DNA from: Dehalococcoidales bacterium
GTDB taxonomy: Bacteria > Chloroflexota > Dehalococcoidia > Dehalococcoidales > RBG-16-60-22
Reading direction: 5' to 3'
NCBI GenBank assembly: GCA_030628245.1
Contig: DAOVRI010000039.1
Location: forward strand, 1 to 11,989
Length of the DNA: 11,989 nt
Each line of letters opens with the position of its first letter. Within the stretch, counting starts at the first letter, position 1. The notes beneath the pieces are model-generated. The model searched no databases, had not been told where the DNA came from, and worked only from the letters and a program-made list of their open reading frames with translations. Shown here one piece after another: positions 1 to 6,602 of the stretch. Both the position numbers and the translations under genes were made by a program.

Positions 1-4
1 TGGG

Positions 5-20
5 CACTTCGTTCCTCCTT
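5..20 (-). promoter_or_regulatory. Ribosome binding site and GTG start of a gene running off the left edge
   Basis: On the minus strand, bases 20 to 13 read AAGGAGGA. After a short spacer a GTG codon lies at 7-5, followed by CCC. This is a near-consensus Shine-Dalgarno at normal spacing, about 25 bases downstream of the corrinoid protein stop. It shows that the minus-strand operon continues beyond the window. Only two codons are visible, so the product cannot be named. In related operons this place is often taken by a second methyltransferase or an activator, but that is only family knowledge. Confidence 0.5.
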
Positions 21-46
21 ATTGATATGCCGTCGGCAGTTAGAGG

Positions 47-745
47 CTAACTATCGAGGGAATCACCGCCGTTCAAAGTTTCTATCACGGATATAGCATG
101 AAAACCGTCGGCGCCATAGCCGTCGGCGCCGATCCTCTCGGCATATTCCTGCGATACCGGCGCACCGCCGATAATTATTTTCACCTTGTCCCTGAGACCG
201 TTTTCCTTGAGCGCCTTAATCGTGTCTTCCATATTAACCATGGTGCTGGTGAGCAGCGCCGATAGTCCGAGAAAATCGGGCTTCTCTTCTCTGACGGCCT
301 TGACGATGTCCTGAGTTTCAACATCATTACCCAGGTCTATGACGTTATAGCCGGCCCCCCGCAGCAGTATCGATACGATATTTTTGCCGATTTCGTGCAT
401 ATCTCCCTTTACCGTGGCGATGAGTATCTTACCCCTGGGTTTGACTCCACTTTTAGCCAGATGAGGCTTAAGTATCTCCATCGCGACTCCTACGGCCTCG
501 GCCGAGGCCAGCATATCCGGTATATAATACTCCTCATTCTCAAACTTCTGCCCCACGACCTCCATGGATGCGGTGAGTCCATCATTGATTATGTCCGAGA
601 CATCTACCCCGGAGGCAAGCGCTTCATTAACAAGCTCGGTCACCCCAGGCTGGCCGATCGTGCTCTCTTCAATCCCTTCGTCATTCTGCGTGACCCGTCC
701 CTGGATAACATTCTCCTTAATCGCTTCGATAATGTCCTCAGACAT
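47..745 (-). CDS. Corrinoid methyl-carrier protein (MtbC/MttC/MtgC type)
   Basis: A 232-residue cytosolic corrinoid protein that would accept a methyl group on cobalt from its partner methyltransferase and pass it to a second methyltransferase. It has the two-domain plan of the family. A helical cap domain lies at about residues 30-95. A Rossmann-like B12-binding domain follows from about residue 104, with the DMHEIG motif at 115-120, in which His117 should be the lower axial cobalt ligand. Further B12 signatures are SALLTS at 162-167 and GGAPVS at 193-198. The length is slightly above the usual 210-220, owing to an acidic N-terminal extension of about 25 residues. The ATG start has GAGGAG a few bases upstream. 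The gene lies 30 bases after the MttB-family gene in the same direction, which marks it as the cognate carrier. The substrate is not readable from the sequence, so I give no symbol. Confidence 0.93.
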   Translation of the reverse strand: MSEDIIEAIKENVIQGRVTQNDEGIEESTIGQPGVTELVNEALASGVDVSDIINDGLTASMEVVGQKFENEEYYIPDMLASAEAVGVAMEILKPHLAKSGVKPRGKILIATVKGDMHEIGKNIVSILLRGAGYNVIDLGNDVETQDIVKAVREEKPDFLGLSALLTSTMVNMEDTIKALKENGLRDKVKIIIGGAPVSQEYAERIGADGYGADGFHAISVIETLNGGDSLDS

Positions 746-775
746 TCCTGTCTCCTCTCGTAATAACGGTATGTG

Positions 776-2215
776 TCAGTCCACGATACCCTTTATCTCC
801 GATAATACCCGACTTCTTACTTCATCGGGCAGGCCGGCGGCAGGGCTTTTCAGAATAGATTGCACCGTTTCGGCAGCCTTTTCCCAGGTAGTCTTTTTCC
901 CCCTCTCCTCCCATTTCTCACGGCTGTTCCTGTCGCTCAGGGTGGGTTGATAGTGCTCTTTACGCATAAAGTGTCGCGTGTGCCTGGCGGTGACAAAGTT
1001 ACCACCCGGCCCGACCTTCTTGATGAGGTCATAAGCCAGGGTCTCGTCGTCAACCCTGATGCCATCAACCGCCCTCATTACCATGCCCAGTATTTCATTA
1101 TCAATAACGTACTTCTCGTAGCAGGCGGTCAGCGCGAACTCCATCAGGCCGGCGCTGTCATGGATGAAATTGGAACCGGACAGGGCGCAGAGCAGGTTGG
1201 TAATTGCCGTTTCGTAGCCGCTCTGGGAGTCCAGTGTCTTGGAATCGGTCATGCCGCCGGTGGCGTAATAGGGCAGCTTATAAAACTGGGCCATCTGGGC
1301 GCCGGCGGCGTTAAGCAAGCCCATCTCTACCGAACCGGCGATATACTTTAAATCCCTGAGGTCGGTATTGGTGGCTACCGAGCCGAAGATAACCGGTGTG
1401 CTAGGATTGACAGCCTGCGTCAGTATCACCCCCATCAACGAGTCGACCGTCTGGACGGCCAGATTGGCGGCCAGTGTTACCGGCGATGTCGCTCCGCATA
1501 ACGGTTCCGCGGGGCAGACCACCGGGATGCCGCTCTCGGCTACGGCGACTATCATGTCGCCGTACTTAGCGTCAATGATAAAGGGGCTGATAACACAGGT
1601 AATTATGGAGATAATCGGGCGTTCCCGCAGCGCTTCGGGCGACCCGGCGATTAACTCGGCCATCCTGATAACCTGCTGCGTGCCTTCGGCCGTGTAGGTG
1701 CCGCCCATGATGTGCTTGGTGGTATTATCCAGGCCGGTAAAGAAGCGGTTGACATCGACCTGCTTCAGCGGCAGCTCGTTAGGGTAGGTGGGCAGCAGGA
1801 AGAGGTGGATATTATCCAGTTTCTCGACCAGCCTGGCGATGTTTTTCAGGTCTTCCAGAGTGGCCTGGCGCCTCTCGCCAGTGTCCGGCTCGTAGATGTA
1901 GAGGGCGGTGCCTCCGGTTCCGGTGTAAACTCGACTGCCCCCCAGGTGGATGTCGTTTTTCTCGTCGCGACCGCAGAGGGTGACCTCGGACGGCGCTTTA
2001 CTGATGAGTTCCAGTGCCCTTTCCCGGGATAGACGCACCCGGTGATTTTCTCTATCCACGTTGGCGCCAGCCTTCTCCAGGGCTACTAGCGCTGTATTAG
2101 AATTAACCTCACAACCTATTTCCTCAATGATGCGTAGTACTGTTTCATTTATCCTGGATATATCCTCAGGGGTAAGGGGCTTATAACTACCCCCTTCAAG
2201 TCCTTTTCGAATCAT
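776..2215 (-). CDS. MttB-family corrinoid-dependent methyltransferase, non-pyrrolysine type
   Basis: A 479-residue protein of the trimethylamine methyltransferase (MttB, COG5598) superfamily. It should be a TIM-barrel enzyme that transfers a methyl group from a methylated amine to the Co(I) of the adjacent corrinoid protein. Family signatures include the glycine-rich GTGGTA at 99-104, the CGATSPVTLA segment at 240-249 followed by VNPSTPVIFGS, and GGMTDSKTLDSQ at 320-331. The frame is open throughout with no internal TAG. It therefore belongs to the non-Pyl branch, whose characterised members demethylate glycine betaine (MtgB), proline betaine (MtpB), carnitine (MtcB) or gamma-butyrobetaine (MtyB) rather than trimethylamine. 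The exact substrate cannot be chosen from the sequence. The gene starts 11 bases after the stop of the MetH-activation-like gene. The best Shine-Dalgarno, AGGAGA, lies about 14 bases upstream within the end of that gene, which suggests translational coupling. Confidence 0.92.
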   Translation of the reverse strand: MIRKGLEGGSYKPLTPEDISRINETVLRIIEEIGCEVNSNTALVALEKAGANVDRENHRVRLSRERALELISKAPSEVTLCGRDEKNDIHLGGSRVYTGTGGTALYIYEPDTGERRQATLEDLKNIARLVEKLDNIHLFLLPTYPNELPLKQVDVNRFFTGLDNTTKHIMGGTYTAEGTQQVIRMAELIAGSPEALRERPIISIITCVISPFIIDAKYGDMIVAVAESGIPVVCPAEPLCGATSPVTLAANLAVQTVDSLMGVILTQAVNPSTPVIFGSVATNTDLRDLKYIAGSVEMGLLNAAGAQMAQFYKLPYYATGGMTDSKTLDSQSGYETAITNLLCALSGSNFIHDSAGLMEFALTACYEKYVIDNEILGMVMRAVDGIRVDDETLAYDLIKKVGPGGNFVTARHTRHFMRKEHYQPTLSDRNSREKWEERGKKTTWEKAAETVQSILKSPAAGLPDEVRSRVLSEIKGIVD

Positions 2216-2226
2216 CCTCTAATACT

Positions 2227-2901
2227 CTATCTCCTTCTGCCCGGACAGTCTTTTTTCAAACAGGTATTGCACGGGTTATAATTCTCTATTTCATTTCCGG
2301 GCAGACCAATACCGATAATGCCGGACACCGATTTACGCGGTATCATCAGCATGCTATCCGTCAACCTTATGCCGGGCGTGTCACCTTCCAGAGCACGGAA
2401 AATAAGTTCCTGCTGGCCTACTTCCCAATCGCAGTAGCCCGGACTGAAACGCCAGCTGGTAACCAGGCCTTCGATGCCGGTATCAATTCTTATTTTGTTT
2501 TCAACCTCAATTGCCAAATTTTCCGCAGTACCCGAACCGATAGCGTCGAGTACGGTTGCCTGGAGCACCAGTCCGTTATCCGCCAGGTAAGCAACCAGGT
2601 CTTCCAGGTAATTACCTATCGTCAGGGCAAAAACGGCCACCATTTCACACCGTTCCAGCAGCCTGGCGAGCTTCTTGCTTTTCAGGACGAGCGAATTACC
2701 GATATCAATACGACCCCCGTCAACAGACTCGATATTCCTGATTCTATACGAGTATGATGGCGCGATAAGGTCGTGGTAATTTTCAATATAATCATCCACC
2801 AGTGAACTGATACGGGCGGATGGCTGATAATCGTTACTGTAACCGATACGGTTTAATATTCCCCGTTTATCTATATCTATCTCGCTATTTAAAGCCGTCA
2901 T
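2227..2901 (-). CDS. Stand-alone MetH-type (B12-dependent methionine synthase) activation domain protein
   Basis: A 224-residue protein resembling the C-terminal S-adenosylmethionine-binding reactivation domain of cobalamin-dependent methionine synthase, but encoded alone. The SAM-binding signature RFSPGYCDW lies at 151-159, corresponding to the RxxPGY motif of MetH. It is followed by LMIPRKSVSGIIGIG at 185-199, another strong signature. There is no B12-binding, folate or homocysteine domain. The C-terminus carries CNTCLKKDC at 211-219 (Cys-x2-Cys-x4-Cys), absent from classical MetH, which could bind a metal or act in redox. The domain is known to reductively methylate inactive Co(II) cobalamin. 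As first gene of an operon with an MttB-like enzyme and a corrinoid protein, it may reactivate that carrier, or it may be a MetH partner placed here by chance. The ATG is preceded by AAAGGTGA at good spacing. Confidence 0.85.
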   Translation of the reverse strand: MTALNSEIDIDKRGILNRIGYSNDYQPSARISSLVDDYIENYHDLIAPSYSYRIRNIESVDGGRIDIGNSLVLKSKKLARLLERCEMVAVFALTIGNYLEDLVAYLADNGLVLQATVLDAIGSGTAENLAIEVENKIRIDTGIEGLVTSWRFSPGYCDWEVGQQELIFRALEGDTPGIRLTDSMLMIPRKSVSGIIGIGLPGNEIENYNPCNTCLKKDCPGRRR

Positions 2902-3179
2902 GTTTCTATCACCTTTCTTCTATCTGAAGACTGACTCAATGCACATACGTTCCCTGTCAATGGAATAAATAAGCGCTAAATGGGGAAAATGGGTGAAGTA
3001 AGTAAAAAGGTGCGGGGAGTAATGCATACGGGACTGGCGTAAGAGAAAAATTGCGGAAAAGTGATGCTTAAAGACCTGGTAAACAGCCTATTGCCGTTGG
3101 ACTGCTTAACCTTAGAATTACTGGAATCAACAGGGTGAGGTGAGATTCACAGGTATTAGAACACGAGTCCCCAGACAAC

Positions 3180-3197
3180 ACGTCTTATTTACGTCTT
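3180..3197. repeat. 7-base direct repeat with 11-base period
   Basis: ACGTCTT occurs at 3180-3186 and again at 3191-3197, separated by ATTT. The 11-base centre-to-centre distance is about one helical turn, as in operators bound by tandem response-regulator subunits. It lies in the divergent intergenic region. A repeat this short could be chance. Confidence 0.3.
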
Positions 3198-3315
3198 CAG
3201 GTCACACTATCTCTCCTTGAAAAATTTCTTACACTCCTTCCCTTTGCTGACAGGTTTATCTTATCACTCTCCGGTACTAATGTCCAATGCCAACCACGGT
3301 ACTTTAGTACAGTAG

Positions 3316-3345
3316 GGGGGCGAGGTTATCGGGAGCTAATCCCCC
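3316..3345. other. GC-rich hairpin in the divergent intergenic region
   Basis: GGGGG at 3316-3320 and CCCCC at 3341-3345 can pair. Inside, GGTTA and TAATC can form a second helix with one G-T wobble around an 8-base loop, using the first C of the C-run, so the two helices compete for that base. No T-run follows on either strand, so it does not look like a rho-independent terminator. It could be a structured leader RNA or a protein site. Its function is unknown. Confidence 0.35.
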
Positions 3346-3466
3346 GTTAATAAAGATAAAGGCTTCTCAGCCAAAGAGAATACGGCTGTCCTAAAAATTT
3401 GGAATAATCACCTTAAATCTAAGCAATGTTACATTAACTTCCGGTTGCTCTGTTTTCAAGTCCGTT

Positions 3467-3496
3467 TTGACTTTTGCCGGGGAAATTAATTATATT
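3467..3496 (+). promoter_or_regulatory. Promoter of the flavin oxidoreductase gene
   Basis: TTGACT at 3467-3472 and TATATT at 3491-3496 are separated by 18 bases, each one base from the sigma-70 consensus. Transcription would begin near 3503. This leaves a leader of about 30 bases containing AAGGAGAG before the TTG at 3534. The position helps choose that start, because upstream in-frame codons would lie inside the promoter. Confidence 0.6.
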
Positions 3497-3533
3497 AAGC
3501 AAGTGTATATTCAGCAAAAGGAGAGAAGGGCAA

Positions 3534-5627
3534 TTGACTGGTAATAAGAAATTTGAAAAGCTGCTCGAACCGTTTCACATAGGGTCGGTAAAGACCAGGA
3601 ATCGGATAATAAAGACAGGCGCCGGGATGTTCATGTGGCACGAAGACGACCTCCACATGAACGAATCGATTATGGCCTTCTACGAAGGCATGGCCAGAGG
3701 CGGTGTGGGCCTGCTGATAGTAGAATCTCCCACCATTGATTACCCTTTAGGCGCACGCTGGAGGCAGCGGTATCGTATTGACGACGATAAATATATTAAA
3801 GGTCTCAGTGAGCTGGCTCAGGTTATCCGCAAGCACGACTGCCCGACCTTTATGCAGATGAACCATGATGGCCCCTGGCAGAGAATAATTTTTGAGCCGA
3901 CGGCCCTTTCCCCCGGTCCGCCGATAGCTGCCTCGCCGGTAAGCATGAGCTCGGAGAACGACTTTCATAATGAGGTGCCCAGAGAGCTCACTATTGCGGA
4001 AATCGAGGAAATTATCGATAAGTTCGCCAGCGCGGCGGTGCGGGCTGAGAAGGCGGGATTTCAGGGGGTGGATATCAATGCCGCCAGCAGCCACCTGTTA
4101 CACAACTTCCTCTCTCCTTTCTGGAACAGGCGCCAGGATGCCTATGGCGGGAGCCCGGAAAACAGGACCCGGTTTGTGGTTGAAATTATACAGCAGATTA
4201 AAAAGCGTCTGGGACAGGACTTCCCGGTCTCGGTCTGTATCAACGGTATGGAAATCGGTCGGGTCATGGGGATTGAGGACGATAAATGCATGACGGCTGA
4301 ATACAGCCGCGGGATAGCCCGGATATTACAGGAAGCCGGCGCCGATAACATCCATGTAAGGAGTCACTGGCTGGGACGTCACGTCGGCGCGTATCTCCCT
4401 GAACTGTTTTCATATCCGGAATCCCCCATCCCTTTGAAAGACTTTCCTAAAGAGTATGATTGGAGTCGGCATGGAGCCGGAGCCAACCTGCGTCTGGCCG
4501 CAGGAATCAAAAAGGCGGTGTCTATTCCGGTCATGGTTGTTGGCAGGCTCGACCCTGAGCTCGGGGAGAAAGTCCTGCGCGAGGGTATGGCGGACTTTAT
4601 CGGCATGACCAGACGCCTGATAGCCGACCCGGAACTCCCTAACAAGGTTGCCGCGGGAAGATTGGGCGATATCGCGCCCTGCACGGCCTGTGATAACTGC
4701 CTGGGGAGTCGGCGGTGCCGGATAAATGCGAACGTGGGGACGGAGCATAATACCGTTGAAAAAGCGGATAAATCGAAAAAGGTCGTGGTAGTTGGCGGCG
4801 GGCCGGCCGGGCTGGAGGCGGCCAGGGTGGCGGCCCTGAGAGGGCACGACGTCACGCTCTATGAGAAATCAAACAAGCTGGGGGGATTGCTCCCGATGGC
4901 GGCGCTGGTAAAGGGAACCGGGATTGAAGACCTGCCCGCCATAGTCCGCTATCTTGAACGCCAGATTACCGGGCTCGGTGTAAAAATCAGGCTCGGAGAG
5001 AAGGTTAGTCCGTCTGTAATCGAGGAGATTCATCCGGAGGTAGTTATCCTGGCTACAGGAGGTACAACCACGGTTCCGGCGATACCTGGAATATACAGGC
5101 GCAATGTTATCAGCAACGCCGTCCTGCATCGCAGGCTGAAGTTTCTTTTAAGATTTCTGAGGCCGGGAACCCTGAGGTGGCTGACAAATTTCTATCTACC
5201 CATCGGGAAGAGAGTGGTTGTCATCGGCGGCGGCATACAGGGCTGCGAGCTGGGCGAGTTTCTCACCAAGCGGGGCAGGAAAGTGACCATCGTGGATAAA
5301 TCCGATACTCCTGGAGAAGGGATGGTAGATGTTATTTTGGCGTACCTTTTTACGTGGTTCCGCAAAAAAGGGGTAGCCGTGCTGTCCGGGGTTAAAGAGT
5401 ATGTGGAGATAACCGATAAAGGATTGACCATCATAACCAGGGAAGGGGAGAAACAGACCATTGAAGCCGATACCATAGTACCTGCCCTGCCATTGTTACC
5501 GGACACGGAGTTGCTCAAAAACCTTGAAGGGAAGGTGCCGGAAGTATATGCCGTCGGCGACTGTAAAGAACCCCTCCTGATTGTAGATGCTATTGCGGCC
5601 GGCTCGCGCACGGCGCGGGCTATCTAG
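3534..5627 (+). CDS. FMN/4Fe-4S/FAD oxidoreductase of the trimethylamine dehydrogenase / 2,4-dienoyl-CoA reductase family
   Basis: A 697-residue cytosolic flavoenzyme with three parts. An Old Yellow Enzyme-type FMN TIM barrel spans about 5-370, with the family motif YGGSPENR at 204-211. A 4Fe-4S site follows, with Cys383, Cys386, Cys389 and Cys395. A C-terminal FAD/NAD(P) domain carries GGGPAG at 421-426, a second dinucleotide motif GGGIQG at 565-570 and the FAD-contacting GDCKEP at 675-680. Length and order fit FadH, BaiCD and trimethylamine dehydrogenase. The barrel motif that normally reads HGYL, or HSYL in trimethylamine dehydrogenase, reads SSHL at 185-188, so the usual acid residues are changed and the substrate may differ. 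The open frame extends to 3474, but a promoter lies there. I chose TTG 3534 because AAGGAGAG precedes it by about ten bases. The gene is divergent from the methyltransferase operon. The reaction is probably NAD(P)H-dependent enoate reduction or amine dehydrogenation and is unresolved. Confidence 0.88.
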   Translation: MTGNKKFEKLLEPFHIGSVKTRNRIIKTGAGMFMWHEDDLHMNESIMAFYEGMARGGVGLLIVESPTIDYPLGARWRQRYRIDDDKYIKGLSELAQVIRKHDCPTFMQMNHDGPWQRIIFEPTALSPGPPIAASPVSMSSENDFHNEVPRELTIAEIEEIIDKFASAAVRAEKAGFQGVDINAASSHLLHNFLSPFWNRRQDAYGGSPENRTRFVVEIIQQIKKRLGQDFPVSVCINGMEIGRVMGIEDDKCMTAEYSRGIARILQEAGADNIHVRSHWLGRHVGAYLPELFSYPESPIPLKDFPKEYDWSRHGAGANLRLAAGIKKAVSIPVMVVGRLDPELGEKVLREGMADFIGMTRRLIADPELPNKVAAGRLGDIAPCTACDNCLGSRRCRINANVGTEHNTVEKADKSKKVVVVGGGPAGLEAARVAALRGHDVTLYEKSNKLGGLLPMAALVKGTGIEDLPAIVRYLERQITGLGVKIRLGEKVSPSVIEEIHPEVVILATGGTTTVPAIPGIYRRNVISNAVLHRRLKFLLRFLRPGTLRWLTNFYLPIGKRVVVIGGGIQGCELGEFLTKRGRKVTIVDKSDTPGEGMVDVILAYLFTWFRKKGVAVLSGVKEYVEITDKGLTIITREGEKQTIEADTIVPALPLLPDTELLKNLEGKVPEVYAVGDCKEPLLIVDAIAAGSRTARAI

Positions 5628-5646
5628 CGTTTTATAAAGAATAGAA

Positions 5647-5656
5647 CCGGCGCCGG
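5647..5656. repeat. 10-base perfect palindrome upstream of the membrane protein promoter
   Basis: CCGGCGCCGG is a perfect palindrome 20 bases after the oxidoreductase stop and 11 bases before the -35 box at 5668. It could be an operator or a chance GC-rich palindrome. With no T-run after it, it is not a terminator. Confidence 0.3.
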
Positions 5657-5667
5657 ACTGCTTGTCC

Positions 5668-5696
5668 TTGACAGTCATATGTGGTGCGGATATCAT
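5668..5696 (+). promoter_or_regulatory. Strong promoter overlapping the start of the membrane peptidase gene
   Basis: A perfect TTGACA at 5668-5673, a 17-base spacer and TATCAT at 5691-5696 make a near-consensus sigma-70 promoter. Transcription would start near 5703, just before the ATG at 5706. The mRNA would then have almost no leader, or start inside the longest reading frame. Confidence 0.55.
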
Positions 5697-5705
5697 GCAA
5701 CCGAT

Positions 5706-6566
5706 ATGACCGCACTGGTTTTCATTAAAGACCTCGTCGTCGCTACGTTAAGCCAGATGGCCTCTCTGTTCGCCGGGGTCTTTATTTTCGGTCTCCTGAT
5801 ACATTTCATCTCGCAGCTTACCTTCAAATCACTGGAAAGGTCTTTCGGGAGCAAGGGTGTTTATTTCGTGGCCTGGCTGGGCACACCGATTCACGAGCTG
5901 GGACACGCCCTTTTCTGCGTGATATTTCTGCATAGAATTGTGGAAATTAGATTCTTCAAGCCGGACCCGCTTACGGGGACGCTGGGATACGTTACTCACA
6001 CGTGGAGTAAAACGAATCCCTGGGCTGTGCTGGGGAATTTCTTCATCGGTATCGGGCCGGTAGTACTCGGCTGCGCCGTGCTCTTCACCACGTTTTACTT
6101 CCTGATTCCGAACAGTTCTCAGGTGTGGGACTCTATCATTTTCGAAGTCGGCGAAATGGGCGAGAGCCACTCGATTAGCAATTACCTGGCGGTATTTCAG
6201 AGCTCGTCACTGGCTCTGGTGAGGATTATCTTCACGTTCTCCAACCTGGCAAGCTGGCAGTTCTGGGTCTTCGTCTATCTCTCCATCTGCGTCGCCTCGA
6301 ATATCAGGCTCAGTCTGTCCGATATTAAAGGTTCATTATCAGGGTTGGGCTGTGTTGTTTTGATATTTCTCCTGATAAATATCCTGGGGATTATCACCGG
6401 TTTCGGCAGCGAGAAATTCTTTCCGTTGACAGCTTCGTCGCTCGGTGTCGTTTACAGCCTGTTCATACTGGCCTTAATCATGGTCCTGATGGGATTCATC
6501 GTGATTTATTCGGTATCGGCGGCCTTTTTCAGGTTAAGGTATAGAGCCATACTGAACCCGTTTTAA
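5706..6566 (+). CDS. Multi-pass membrane protein with HELGH motif, putative M50-like zinc peptidase
   Basis: A hydrophobic protein of 286 residues from ATG 5706, or 295 from ATG 5679. The zinc-binding motif HELGH lies at residues 63-67 (72-76 in the longer form), inside or beside a membrane segment and preceded by GTPI. Hydrophobic stretches suggest about six transmembrane helices, roughly at 20-37, 53-80, 107-133, 165-195, 215-232 and 247-272. A later LSLSDIKG segment (about 202-209) contains an Asp that could be the third zinc ligand, as the distal Asp is in M50 site-2 proteases. This resembles intramembrane metallopeptidases, but I do not recognise a characterised member. Neither start has a good Shine-Dalgarno. 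The predicted promoter covers the first ATG, so I prefer the second. The neighbours give no hint of a substrate. Confidence 0.72.
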   Translation: MTALVFIKDLVVATLSQMASLFAGVFIFGLLIHFISQLTFKSLERSFGSKGVYFVAWLGTPIHELGHALFCVIFLHRIVEIRFFKPDPLTGTLGYVTHTWSKTNPWAVLGNFFIGIGPVVLGCAVLFTTFYFLIPNSSQVWDSIIFEVGEMGESHSISNYLAVFQSSSLALVRIIFTFSNLASWQFWVFVYLSICVASNIRLSLSDIKGSLSGLGCVVLIFLLINILGIITGFGSEKFFPLTASSLGVVYSLFILALIMVLMGFIVIYSVSAAFFRLRYRAILNPF

Positions 6567-6602
6567 CGTGCCCGGCAGGGTGAATGGAGCGACGGGAGAA
6601 AA

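Larger units (their letters stand above)
2902..3466. other. Divergent intergenic region with hairpin and short repeats
   Basis: About 570 bases between the minus-strand methyltransferase operon and the promoter of the rightward oxidoreductase gene. I see no plausible coding frame. It holds a GC-rich hairpin (3316-3345), a perfect 4-bp inverted repeat GTAC-TTTA-GTAC (3299-3310), a GGCT-TCTC-AGCC mini-hairpin (3361-3372) and a 7-base direct repeat (3180-3197). A minus-strand TTGACA lies at 2960-2955, but no acceptable -10 box stands at 16-18 bases from it, so I cannot place the promoter of the leftward operon. I looked for the conserved B12 box of cobalamin riboswitches on both strands and did not see one. 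Confidence 0.6.

Noticed and set aside
860..1351. A plus-strand frame of 163 codons opposite the MttB-like gene
   Set aside because: It is antisense to a gene with clear family motifs throughout, and its product is composition-biased without recognisable features.
2955..2960. TTGACA on the minus strand as -35 of the methyltransferase operon
   Set aside because: No acceptable -10 hexamer stands 16-18 bases downstream on that strand, so I do not call it a promoter.
3316..3345. The hairpin as a transcription terminator, or the GGATTAGCTC-like antisense stretch as a tRNA
   Set aside because: There is no T-run on either side for a terminator. The antisense stretch resembles a tRNA D-arm only over a few bases, with no acceptor, anticodon or T-arm.
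2902..3533. Cobalamin riboswitch upstream of the corrinoid operon
   Set aside because: I looked for the conserved B12 box on both strands and did not find it. A covariance-model search would settle this.
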